This document shows, piece by piece, positions 8,855 to 16,666 of a DNA stretch of 64,000 nt. The position numbers were made by a program, and so were the translations under genes. The stretch is taken from the NCBI GenBank assembly GCA_964400875.1, contig CAYNWK010000002.1, positions 1-64,000 on the forward strand. Direction: 5' to 3'. This DNA is from CAYNWK01 sp964400875 (GTDB lineage Bacteria; Chloroflexota; Anaerolineae; Anaerolineales; UBA4823). The notes under the pieces are model-generated. The model was not told where the DNA came from and ran no database searches. It worked only from the letters and a program-made list of their open reading frames with translations. Every line of letters starts with the position of its first letter. Position 1 is the stretch's first letter.

Positions 8855-9712
8855 TTAAAACAAGCTTTCATAGAGCACTTTCGGAAATACGCGCAGCTGT
8901 CCCCCAATGGTGGCATCGAGCACTTCTCGGCCTGCTTGCGCGTACGCATCGCGGGCCATATGATAAGCCCGTTCCGAGGTCTCCAGGTCAGGCAGCTGCC
9001 AGCGGAATCCCTTGCCGAAATACTCTGGAGCAAAATGATTGGGGTCATCCCCCTGGGAGATCACGGTGGTATTGGCCTTGCCTTGAGTCGTGAAACTGTG
9101 GTCCACGCCGATCAGGATCACCTGTTCGAATCCAAGATGGAAGGCCAGCTGCAGCGCCACATAGGTCACCGTGGCGCCCTCCCACAAACGCCCGCTGGCG
9201 TCTGGTGCAAAGGTCGGGCCGGTATAGGTGGTATGCAGGAAGACCAGGGGAGCGGTGGCCACTTTCGCCGAAAATTCTGGACCGTTGCGACTGGTTGCCT
9301 CCGGTTTGATTAGATCGCGGGAGCGCCACGAGATAAACTTGGGTACCGGCAGCGCCAGGATATCTGCCGCGCACTGCTCTACGACCAGGCTGTTTACCGA
9401 AAGATAATAGCTGGTCGGGAAGCCCAGCTCGGGAAAGAGCAAATAAATGCGGTTCATCCCGAAGGTGTATTCGCCTTCCAACAGGGATAGATCGGTATGC
9501 TTCAGGCTGGGACCGTTCCCGATGATGAAAGCGCGCTCACCATGATGTCTATTGCGCGCGCTCTCCAACCAGCGGATGCTGGCCCGCCGCCTGGGATGAA
9601 GGTTCGCAGCGGGCCACTGCGCAGCGCGGCCCAGGCCGTACCACGTTTCCCTGGCCAAATTCCACAGCGGCTCCGGTAGGACCCGCTTCAGATCAGAGCG
9701 ATAAGTCATCAT
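8855..9712 (-). CDS. DUF115/MptE-like protein, candidate nonulosonate transferase
   Basis: 285 residues. At 62-70 it has FIIGNGPSL, followed by KHTDLSLLEGEYTFGMNRIY. This glycine-rich opening is shared by the DUF115 (Maf-type flagellin glycosyltransferase) family and by GT42 sialyltransferases, both of which use CMP-nonulosonate donors. Later GVDHSF and YVALQLAFHLGFEQVILIG fit the same Rossmann-like domain. The gene lies 3.2 kb from a cytidylyltransferase gene and close to the NeuB fusion. I infer a CMP-nonulosonate-using transferase. The alternative is an uncharacterised DUF115 enzyme with another donor. Confidence 0.6.
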   Translation of the reverse strand: MMTYRSDLKRVLPEPLWNLARETWYGLGRAAQWPAANLHPRRRASIRWLESARNRHHGERAFIIGNGPSLKHTDLSLLEGEYTFGMNRIYLLFPELGFPTSYYLSVNSLVVEQCAADILALPVPKFISWRSRDLIKPEATSRNGPEFSAKVATAPLVFLHTTYTGPTFAPDASGRLWEGATVTYVALQLAFHLGFEQVILIGVDHSFTTQGKANTTVISQGDDPNHFAPEYFGKGFRWQLPDLETSERAYHMARDAYAQAGREVLDATIGGQLRVFPKVLYESLF

Positions 9713-10488
9713 TCCGTGCTCAAACGCGCCGTCGCGCCGCCATCAACCACCAGGGCTTGACCGGTCATGAAGGAGGATTGTTCTTCGTCAGCCAGGAAAT
9801 AAATTGCTCGGGCGATCTCTACAGGTTTCCCGATCCGCCCGATGACAGTCTTATCCGCAAGATTTTCCAGCCGTTCGGTCAGGCTGCCCGCCCCCACGTG
9901 GCCGCGGCTTAAGCCGGCGTGCAGCATGGGCGTGTCCACCGCGCCGGGCAGGATGGCGTTTGAACGAATGCCGTCCGGAGCGAATTCAATTGCCATGGCG
10001 CGCGTTAGCGCCAGCAAGCCGCCCTTGCTGGCGGCATAGCTGGCGATGTTCGCCGAGGTGGCGATGGCGTGCACCGAAGAAACGTTCACGATGGCACCCC
10101 CGCCCGCAGCCTTGAAAAGCGGATGGGCCAGCTTGGCGCTCAGGAAGACCGAACGCAGGTTCGATGCCAAGACCAGATCCCATTCCTCAGCGCTGGTCTC
10201 AAGCAGGGGCTTGGTAATCTGCACGGCAGCGTTGTTTACCAACGCGTCAAGGCGATCCGTAAACAACTGGGTTTGTTGGAAGATCGCTTCCAATTCCTGA
10301 GGATCTGAGATATCCGCCTGGATGAATAGGCTGGAGTCAGGGAACACACCTCCGTACGGCGCCCGGTCGACGGCGATAACGTTCCAATCCCTGGCAGAAA
10401 ACACGTCCACCGTCGCCCGGCCAATGCCGCCAGCCGCGCCGGTGATCAGGACTGTCCTACGCTTACCGAGATGGTTAATTTTGTTCAT
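9709..10488 (-). CDS. short-chain dehydrogenase/reductase
   Basis: Classical SDR of about 259 residues: TGAAGGIGRATV binds NAD(P), VNNAAV follows, and the catalytic Ser-Tyr-Lys lies in the NVSSVHA and YAASKGGLLALT stretches. The ATG at 10488 gives a normal N-terminus; a TTG ten codons upstream is possible. It is followed by a DUF115 gene (4-base overlap) and preceded by a 2-hydroxyacid dehydrogenase and a cytidylyltransferase gene. The SDR plus NeuA-like pairing resembles the ptmA-ptmB pair in Campylobacter, which acts on nonulosonate precursors. The substrate is not visible here. Confidence 0.85.
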   Translation of the reverse strand: MNKINHLGKRRTVLITGAAGGIGRATVDVFSARDWNVIAVDRAPYGGVFPDSSLFIQADISDPQELEAIFQQTQLFTDRLDALVNNAAVQITKPLLETSAEEWDLVLASNLRSVFLSAKLAHPLFKAAGGGAIVNVSSVHAIATSANIASYAASKGGLLALTRAMAIEFAPDGIRSNAILPGAVDTPMLHAGLSRGHVGAGSLTERLENLADKTVIGRIGKPVEIARAIYFLADEEQSSFMTGQALVVDGGATARLSTE

Positions 10489-10546
10489 TATTCTGTTGAT
10501 ACTGGTAAATACAATCAATCATCAAGTTCACTTCGACTATTTCGAC

Positions 10547-11509
10547 TCAACCTGCTTCTTTGAGGCTATCAACCGGCAGACCTAATCCGGAAAAGAGATT
10601 GCGCAGCGTATTCCAATGCACCCGTTCCCATGCGCTCGGGCTGGAATTGGCGTTGTGGGGCGCCAGCATCACCTGATCCATTTTGAGCAAGGGACTATCC
10701 AGTGGTAACGGCTCTACTTCGAAAACGTCGAGGGCAGCCCCTGCGATCACCTCTTGCTGAAGTGCATCCACCAGGTCTGGTTCGTCTACCACCGGACCCC
10801 GCGAAGTATTGATCAGGATGGCGGTGGGTTTCATCAGCGCCAGCGTCTCCCGGTTGATCAAATGATAGCTGGATGGATTCAGATCGCAGTGCAAGCTGAC
10901 GAAATCCGCTCGCGCCAGCAGATCCGCCAGCGAAGTCATCTCCACACCCTGCTCCAGGACGAAGTCGGGCGCGATGGCGATGATATCATTGCCTAATAAT
11001 TTCATACCGAACCCTCGGGCGCGGCGCAGCACCGCTTTCCCGCAGTTCCCCACGCCAATGACCCCGAGAGTGCATTCGCTCAGCGAACGCCCGGGGAGCT
11101 TTTCCCAGCGTCCCGCCTTCATCGCTCGGTCCATCCAGGGTTGGCGGCGGGCGTAGGCTAGTAGGTAGCCCATCACCGTGTCCGCAACCGGCAGGGTGAA
11201 GGCGTTCGGCGTGTTGCCCACGCGAATACCCAGCCGGGCAGCGGCGCCTTGGTCAATGGAGTCGATCCCCGTGCCCCATTTCGAGATCACCTTCAAGCGC
11301 GGCGCACAGGCGGAGAGTACCCGGTCGGTAAAGCGGTCATCGCCGCAAATCGCGCCGTCGAATTCTCCGGCGAGCGCCAGCAATTCCGCTTCCTCCAACC
11401 GCTCAGAGACCTGTGGGACGATCAGATCAATCCCACGGGCTTCAAAAAGTGGGCGAAATCGATCCAGGAAGGGGATCATGTAGGGGGCGGAAAAGAGCAC
11501 GGTCGTCAT
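10547..11509 (-). CDS. D-isomer-specific 2-hydroxyacid dehydrogenase (SerA-like)
   Basis: 320 residues with the two-part fold of 3-phosphoglycerate and related D-2-hydroxyacid dehydrogenases. LGVIGVGNCGKAVLRRA is the NAD-binding site. The Arg/Glu/His triad sits in INTSRGPVVDE, DVFEVEPLP and LAPHNANSS. No ACT regulatory domain follows. The stop-start overlap with the cytidylyltransferase gene upstream (4 bases) suggests that the two work together, perhaps on a 2-keto or 3-deoxy acid sugar. That role is inference; the family call is firm. Confidence 0.85.
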   Translation of the reverse strand: MTTVLFSAPYMIPFLDRFRPLFEARGIDLIVPQVSERLEEAELLALAGEFDGAICGDDRFTDRVLSACAPRLKVISKWGTGIDSIDQGAAARLGIRVGNTPNAFTLPVADTVMGYLLAYARRQPWMDRAMKAGRWEKLPGRSLSECTLGVIGVGNCGKAVLRRARGFGMKLLGNDIIAIAPDFVLEQGVEMTSLADLLARADFVSLHCDLNPSSYHLINRETLALMKPTAILINTSRGPVVDEPDLVDALQQEVIAGAALDVFEVEPLPLDSPLLKMDQVMLAPHNANSSPSAWERVHWNTLRNLFSGLGLPVDSLKEAG

Positions 11510-12177
11510 ATACCGTCCGCCCGCTGCATCAAGAACTCCGTGATGGCAAAATCCAGTTCCTCGTCGATGTCCCAGGCTTCGGCGGCGTCGATCTCGAACA
11601 GATACGGGCGCTCTCCGATGCGATTGCGCTTTTCTTCCAGCGTCCGGCGGGTGAAGATGTACAGGCAGGAATTTTCCTCGAAAACCGGGGGCAGATCCTG
11701 CGTGCGAAGTAAGATCGCCGGATTATGATTGACCGCCCTTCCAAGCGAATCCCACAAACGCGTCTGCCAGCGGGTAACCGAAAACAGCGAATCGTAACCA
11801 GGGTAATTTTCCAAATACACGTGGATGGCGCCCCGGATTGTCTCAGGCTGGAGCAGCGGGTTGGTGGTGTGAGTTTGCAGGTAGAAGTCCGCCTCGACCA
11901 GGGCCGTATCGTGGAGCAGCACCTCATTCATCGGCACATCCCCGGCTCGCAAGTGCTCCGGTCGATCGATCACCTGAACCTTGGGGAATTTCGTCTGTAA
12001 TCCTGCGGCAATCTCCAGGCTGTCAGTGTCCACCACGATCGTATCGATCTCTTCGCAAACGGATAAGGTGTCCAGGATATAGTGATATAACGGCTTACCC
12101 GCAAGAGGGCGGTAATTTTTACCCGGCACACGCTCCGAGTGATGCCGCATGGGTACAAGGGCTGCTAACTTCTTCAT
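11506..12177 (-). CDS. acylneuraminate cytidylyltransferase family protein
   Basis: 223 residues, similar in size to NeuA/KdsB enzymes that activate acidic sugars with CTP. The N-terminal ALVPMRHHSERVPGKNYRPL (6-25) carries the CTP-binding Arg and Lys. TIVVDTDS and LQTHTTNPLLQPETI are further conserved parts, and the C-terminal WDIDEELDF matches the metal-binding Asp pair. First of three CMP-sugar synthetase homologues here; its partners are the D-2-hydroxyacid dehydrogenase and the SDR downstream. It may activate a sugar different from those served by 18666-19424 and 34038-34835. Confidence 0.82.
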   Translation of the reverse strand: MKKLAALVPMRHHSERVPGKNYRPLAGKPLYHYILDTLSVCEEIDTIVVDTDSLEIAAGLQTKFPKVQVIDRPEHLRAGDVPMNEVLLHDTALVEADFYLQTHTTNPLLQPETIRGAIHVYLENYPGYDSLFSVTRWQTRLWDSLGRAVNHNPAILLRTQDLPPVFEENSCLYIFTRRTLEEKRNRIGERPYLFEIDAAEAWDIDEELDFAITEFLMQRADGI

Positions 12178-13148
12178 CCTTCTTCCGTCGCGTCATTATA
12201 ATGGATGGGTTTCACCTTCCTGGGCTCCACTGCGCTCTTCGAGCGGACCCCGCGAGGGTAATAAAAAGTCTGGCGCAGCTGCCAGGTCAGCGGGCCTGAA
12301 TGCCGGAAACCCTGGTAGGTGCCCCAAAACTGCATAAAGCGAAAACCAAGGATACCGCTTAGCTCGGTGAACAAAGCTCCCTGCCGGGCAGCATGCCAGA
12401 GATCCACGGCGACGTTGACGGTGAACAGGCGCAGGAAATCCCACCAGTGAAAGCTTTCCCTGGGGAAGATGTGTTTGAAAGCCATCGACTCGCGCCGGTA
12501 GCGGTTGAAGATGCCCCGCAGCGTCTCGTCGTGCACGTGGATGACTTCCGCTTCCGCTGAATAAGCCACCTGGTAGCCTTGCTCCAAGGCCCAATGAGCC
12601 CAGGCGACATCCTCCAACCCGGACAGGGTTTCGTCATAGGCATGCTGCTCCCAGAGAACCCGCCGGATGGCAGCATTGGCATTGTTACAGAACGGGTGTT
12701 CTTGACGCGCTTGGGAGACTTCTGGGAACCAGTGGGCGAACACCTGATGCTCCGAAAACCGCGTGGTACCGTTGCCGCGCTGTTTTCCGTAAACGACAGC
12801 CACCTGCTCGTCTTTGAACGGCGCGAGCAGCCGTTCGATCCAGTCCGGGTAAACTGGATATACGTGGGCGCTGGCGAAAAGGATGAAATCGCTACTGGAG
12901 GCTGCGATCCCCCGGTTGAGCGAGTAACCAAAGGTGAAGTCCTCAGGGTGAATGCGCACGACCTTGACCGGGTAACGCGAAGCGATCGCCACCGTCGCAT
13001 CGGTGGAGCCGGAATCGACCAGGATGATCTCCGGTTCGGAGTAGCTCTGCTTCAAGACACCTTCCAGCAGGCGCCCTATGTGCTCTTCCTCGTTGAACGC
13101 CCGGATTACGATGGAACAGCGGGCCGACTCCGGGACATTACCAGTCAT
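12174..13148 (-). CDS. glycosyltransferase family 2
   Basis: About 324 residues from the ATG at 13148, which overlaps the last codons of the upstream sulfotransferase gene by 11 bases. CSIVIRAFNEEEHIGRLLEG and ILVDSGSTDATVAIA are the GT-A donor site. At the usual DxD position it has LFASAHVYPV, so the metal motif is altered, as in some bacterial GT2 subfamilies. LSGLEDVAWAHWAL carries the conserved acidic ED pair. The C-terminal third has aromatic helices that may lie at the membrane. Specificity unknown. Confidence 0.84.
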   Translation of the reverse strand: MTGNVPESARCSIVIRAFNEEEHIGRLLEGVLKQSYSEPEIILVDSGSTDATVAIASRYPVKVVRIHPEDFTFGYSLNRGIAASSSDFILFASAHVYPVYPDWIERLLAPFKDEQVAVVYGKQRGNGTTRFSEHQVFAHWFPEVSQARQEHPFCNNANAAIRRVLWEQHAYDETLSGLEDVAWAHWALEQGYQVAYSAEAEVIHVHDETLRGIFNRYRRESMAFKHIFPRESFHWWDFLRLFTVNVAVDLWHAARQGALFTELSGILGFRFMQFWGTYQGFRHSGPLTWQLRQTFYYPRGVRSKSAVEPRKVKPIHYNDATEEG

Positions 13149-14004
13149 AACCCATTTCGTAACCCAATGCAACCAGCAGGTCGCCGGCGACCTCTTTAAA
13201 TAACCGGGTGATCTCAGGCGTGAACCGATCCTTCCAGGCGCCCACTCGTCCTGCACGGAACGTAGGCGATCGCTGGGGGTCAATACTGCGCGCCAGAACG
13301 GCGACGGCGTGTTCCCGGTCCACCTTTATCGGGAAGCCGCGCCCGACGGCATGGCCCAGGATCAAAACCAGCGCATCATCCCGATGCTCGACGAGATCCT
13401 CGAAGTGGATGACCAGCGTCCCAGGGCTCTCCAACCATCCCAGATAAGGCTCGAAGCGCGCCCGGATATCGGGGAAAGGATGCATCCAATCCGGTCGGCC
13501 CAGGATGCTGGTCCGTAATTGGGCCTCATAGTTTTCGAGTTCCTGGTAATAATCATGGTGGGCATGGCGGGGGGCCATTTCGGTTACATAATGCACGTGA
13601 GAGACAACCACGTCGCGAGGGTCGCGCAGGATGAAATAGTTTGCCACCCCCTCCCGATCGAGCAGATCGACGATTTGCGGGTGGGCGTGCAGGTGACCAT
13701 AGGCAACGTCTCCTGGGCGCAGTCGCTGGACGTCCGCCTTGATCGCCGTCAACGGCCGCGGCTCTCCCGAATCGCCAGCATAAGTCACGATCGCCGGCAG
13801 CCCGCTGTCCACTGCCGGGCCGAGCTCAGTGAAACCGTGCAGCACCTGGGTCAACAAATGCGTCCCGCTCTTCGGAAACGAATTGGCGAACAGAACCGGC
13901 ACGCCGGAGAAGGTCAGCTGGCGATAACGGGCCAGTTGGCTAATACGTCGTACCGCCCTGCGCGCCAACCTCGCCTGCAGCTCCAATGCGGCAGCCAAAT
14001 TCAT
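13138..14004 (-). CDS. PAPS-dependent sulfotransferase
   Basis: 288 residues. The 5'-phosphosulfate loop is NSFPKSGTHLL (41-51) and the 3'-phosphate motif is ILRDPRDVVVSHVHYVTEM. VIHFEDLVEHRDDALV follows at the expected distance, and near the C-terminus the family pattern of FRAGRVGAWKDRFTPE with DLLVALGYE is seen. It is strongly similar to the next gene (14020-14934), so the two look like a tandem duplication. Both would sulfate glycans in the cytoplasm before export. Confidence 0.87.
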   Translation of the reverse strand: MNLAAALELQARLARRAVRRISQLARYRQLTFSGVPVLFANSFPKSGTHLLTQVLHGFTELGPAVDSGLPAIVTYAGDSGEPRPLTAIKADVQRLRPGDVAYGHLHAHPQIVDLLDREGVANYFILRDPRDVVVSHVHYVTEMAPRHAHHDYYQELENYEAQLRTSILGRPDWMHPFPDIRARFEPYLGWLESPGTLVIHFEDLVEHRDDALVLILGHAVGRGFPIKVDREHAVAVLARSIDPQRSPTFRAGRVGAWKDRFTPEITRLFKEVAGDLLVALGYEMGYDW

Positions 14005-14019
14005 CTTTCTCGCCAGTGG

Positions 14020-14934
14020 CTACCAGTCATGATCGTCTTCGTAACCCAGGCGGATGAGCAGATCGCCGGCCGCTGCCTTAAAACACGCTTTGTTCGCCGG
14101 GGTGAAGTGCTCTCGCCAGTTCCCAGGCTGACCTTTGCGAAAAGTCCCGGATTTGCCGGGGGCCACGGCCATGGCCAAAGACTCGATTGCTTTGGGACGC
14201 GGCAAATTCACCTTGAAGCTGCGCTCAGCCAGGTAACCCAGTAAACGTTCAAGTGCTTTCCAGCGGTCAAGGATTAAATCCTCAAAACGCAGGCTCAGTA
14301 CCTGCGGCTGGCTGAGCCAACCCAGGTACTGTTCGTAACGAGCGCGCACACCGCGCAGCTCAAAACCCGGTTGATCCACCCCCTGGATGGCCGCGTTGAG
14401 GCGCGCCTCCATGCTGTCCAGGTCTTGAGTGTAAAAATCGTGCATGCCATGTTCTGGACGCATCTGCGTGGCGTAAAAGACGTGGGAAACGAGCATATCC
14501 CGGGGGTCCCGGTAGAGGAAGATCGTGGCTCGTCCCCGTCGGGTGAGTTCAGAGAGGTAAGGTTCTTCCGCGCCCAGGTAGCCGTAGGCGACGTCCCCCG
14601 GGCGCATGGCGCGCAGGTTTTCCAGGATTGCGTGCGGGGGCAAATTCCGGTTATCTTCAGCCCGGTTGATTGGCGGGAAACCCGGATTGACGCTGGGCCC
14701 TAACCTGGTCAGACCCTGCAGTACTTGGCTGATCAGATGAGAGCCGGATTTGGGCATGGCGTTCCCGAAAACGATCGGCGACTGCTGCAGCGCCGCCGCG
14801 CCCCAACGCAGGCTGGCTGCGGCGCGCCGCCACCGCCAGCGCACAAGTTTGAGAGCGCGCTTGACCCGGTAGTACGGCGTGATTTCGTGGTTCACGAGGG
14901 AGCGGTTAATTTTCCCCTCGAAGGAAGTTTCCAC
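14020..14934 (-). CDS. PAPS-dependent sulfotransferase
   Basis: 304 residues from a GTG start that lies inside the 3' end of the upstream gene (29-base overlap). GNAMPKSGSHLISQ (57-70) is the PAPS 5'-phosphosulfate loop; LYRDPRDMLVSHVFYATQM is the 3'-phosphate site; FRKGQPGNWREHFTPAN and DLLIRLGYE match the C-terminus of its neighbour. Compared with that neighbour it has a longer basic N-terminus. The pair probably arose by duplication and may act at different positions or sugars. Confidence 0.86.
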   Translation of the reverse strand: METSFEGKINRSLVNHEITPYYRVKRALKLVRWRWRRAAASLRWGAAALQQSPIVFGNAMPKSGSHLISQVLQGLTRLGPSVNPGFPPINRAEDNRNLPPHAILENLRAMRPGDVAYGYLGAEEPYLSELTRRGRATIFLYRDPRDMLVSHVFYATQMRPEHGMHDFYTQDLDSMEARLNAAIQGVDQPGFELRGVRARYEQYLGWLSQPQVLSLRFEDLILDRWKALERLLGYLAERSFKVNLPRPKAIESLAMAVAPGKSGTFRKGQPGNWREHFTPANKACFKAAAGDLLIRLGYEDDHDW

Positions 14935-16633
14935 CGTGCAGAATGCCGTCTACCAGAACCCGGATAGTATTATCCGACCGGATAGTATTATCCGACCGGA
15001 TAGTATTATCCGACCGGACGGTATCCGCCTGGCTGGTACCCTGTCGCGGCGGCGTAAGTTCCTCCCAGGAAAATGCACGCAGTTTCACGTAACCAGGTCG
15101 AGGGTGAGGCTCGATGTAATCCCCAAAAGGAAGGGAGGCTTTCTCCAGCTGGTAGTACAAAAAACGGCGGGCGTTGCGTTGGTATTCTTCCGGCAGTTCT
15201 ATCGCGCCCGGCTGGGCTAAAAACAGCTCCGCCTGCCGGCGATAGGCCTCAGCCGAATCGGGGAAGAAAACTATCGGGTACTGCGTAAAGCGCGCCTTAC
15301 CGCCGCACAGCACCGGCACGCCCATCAAAGTCGCTTCCAACCCGATCGATGAGTTGTAAACCATCACGAATTTCGCCTTCTGAATCAGCTCGTAAGAACT
15401 CAAATATTCCACCGGCTTGATGAAGATTACATTGGGCAGCCGGTCCACCTGATTGCGCTCGACCCAGTCCTGGACGCTCTCCCGGCTCTGCTTCCCGGTT
15501 CCGGGACGCATTTCATCCGGATGGGCGCGAATCACGAATAGGGTTTCCGGGTGCGCCCGGATGATCTCCAGGATCTGGTCGAGCCAGGCAAACATATGCG
15601 GGAATAAGACATTCGCATGCACCTGGCTGGTATCGTAAACTACGTTGGTAAATACCGGCACGATCTGGTTGAAACCGGCCGACTTGCGTTCGAACGCCTC
15701 TCCTAACCTCTGCATATCCGGCCAGAAGCGGATGCCTGCCATGGTGAACTTGCCCTGAAAGCGCCCACTCAGATACTCATCGAGGCGCGCGTTTTGCTCG
15801 TCGTCCAGCTCGAATTCCTCGGGAATGTCGATGGGATACGCCGTGGCGTGCCTTTCGCTGAAAAACGCCGATTGGGGTTTGAAAGCCACCTCGTGCGTGA
15901 TCACCCGTACGCCGGACTGCTGCGCTACCCAGCGCGCCGAGGCTTCCGGGTACATCAAGCCGTTGAACACCACCACGCACTGCGGTTCTACACGCTGCAG
16001 CAAATCGCGGAAACTTACGCCAACGTGATACGCTGATTGGATATATTCGCGGAACAGGTAACGGGTGGGTTCATCGTCCGGCAGGTTGTGGACGCGCAGC
16101 GCCCAGCGCAAAGAGGGCGTTACCAGGCTGCCCAGCGGCATCACCGGCAGTCGCTCCTCGGGATCGGGTAAGCGCCATGCAAAATCCATCAAAGCGGGAA
16201 CGTTCAGATCCTCCAGCGCAGCACCCAGAGCCGAACTGCGCCGAAAAGTGAACCATTCCGTCGGCGCGTGGGCGAACATCCGCTCGGCTTGGACGATGCA
16301 GCCTTGGCATGGCGGAGGCTTGGTGTAATCCCTCCGGTTGGTTCCCAGGACGCAGTGGCTCATGCCGGATCTACAGCCAAAGTAGATCACCGGGGCGCCG
16401 GCTAACTGCACTCCACAAGCCGCCAGAAACGCGAAGGTGCTGTTTAAACTCATCCCGGTCAGCCGTGTGGAGGCATTGAAAAACACCACCGGCGGCTCAT
16501 CTTTGGAGAGGCGCGCCTTCACAGCAATCTTGCGGGTCAGCCGGAACAACCGCCAATTGTTGCGCGCCTCCGCCAGATTGAAGCGCAGTCTGCGTTGAAG
16601 GCTAAGAGTATTGGCCATCAACCGCGGCAGCAA
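14906..16633 (-). CDS. capsule-polysaccharide-biosynthesis-type glycosyltransferase
   Basis: 575 residues. The C-terminal half has the pattern of capsule export/Kdo-transferase-like (KpsS/KpsC-type, GT-B) proteins: FVIRAHPDEMRPG, FIKPVEYLSSYELIQKAKF and VYNSSIGLEATLMGVPVLCGG. The first half contains a Cys-rich stretch, PPPCQGCIVQAE. Near the C-terminus, three perfect six-residue repeats (SDNTIR) and a diverged DTVR come from an 18-bp tandem DNA repeat. The last ten residues overlap the next gene. A second protein of this type lies at 40098-41750. Substrate unknown. Confidence 0.68.
   Translation of the reverse strand: MLPRLMANTLSLQRRLRFNLAEARNNWRLFRLTRKIAVKARLSKDEPPVVFFNASTRLTGMSLNSTFAFLAACGVQLAGAPVIYFGCRSGMSHCVLGTNRRDYTKPPPCQGCIVQAERMFAHAPTEWFTFRRSSALGAALEDLNVPALMDFAWRLPDPEERLPVMPLGSLVTPSLRWALRVHNLPDDEPTRYLFREYIQSAYHVGVSFRDLLQRVEPQCVVVFNGLMYPEASARWVAQQSGVRVITHEVAFKPQSAFFSERHATAYPIDIPEEFELDDEQNARLDEYLSGRFQGKFTMAGIRFWPDMQRLGEAFERKSAGFNQIVPVFTNVVYDTSQVHANVLFPHMFAWLDQILEIIRAHPETLFVIRAHPDEMRPGTGKQSRESVQDWVERNQVDRLPNVIFIKPVEYLSSYELIQKAKFVMVYNSSIGLEATLMGVPVLCGGKARFTQYPIVFFPDSAEAYRRQAELFLAQPGAIELPEEYQRNARRFLYYQLEKASLPFGDYIEPHPRPGYVKLRAFSWEELTPPRQGTSQADTVRSDNTIRSDNTIRSDNTIRVLVDGILHGGNFLRGEN
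14962..15015. repeat. three perfect 18-bp tandem palindromic repeats
   Basis: The unit GGATAGTATTATCCGACC occurs three times without change, followed by a diverged GGACGGTATCCG. Each unit contains CGGATA-GTAT-TATCCG, a six-base stem with a four-base loop. The array is in frame inside the 3' end of the 14906-16633 gene and adds six residues per copy, so copy number can change without shifting the frame. Confidence 0.9.
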
Positions 16634-16666
16634 TTGGAAATGGATGAATGCAATGAATTCCGAATG

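Noticed and set aside
14962..15015. CRISPR array
   Set aside because: Units are directly adjacent with no spacers, only 18 bp long and in frame within a gene.
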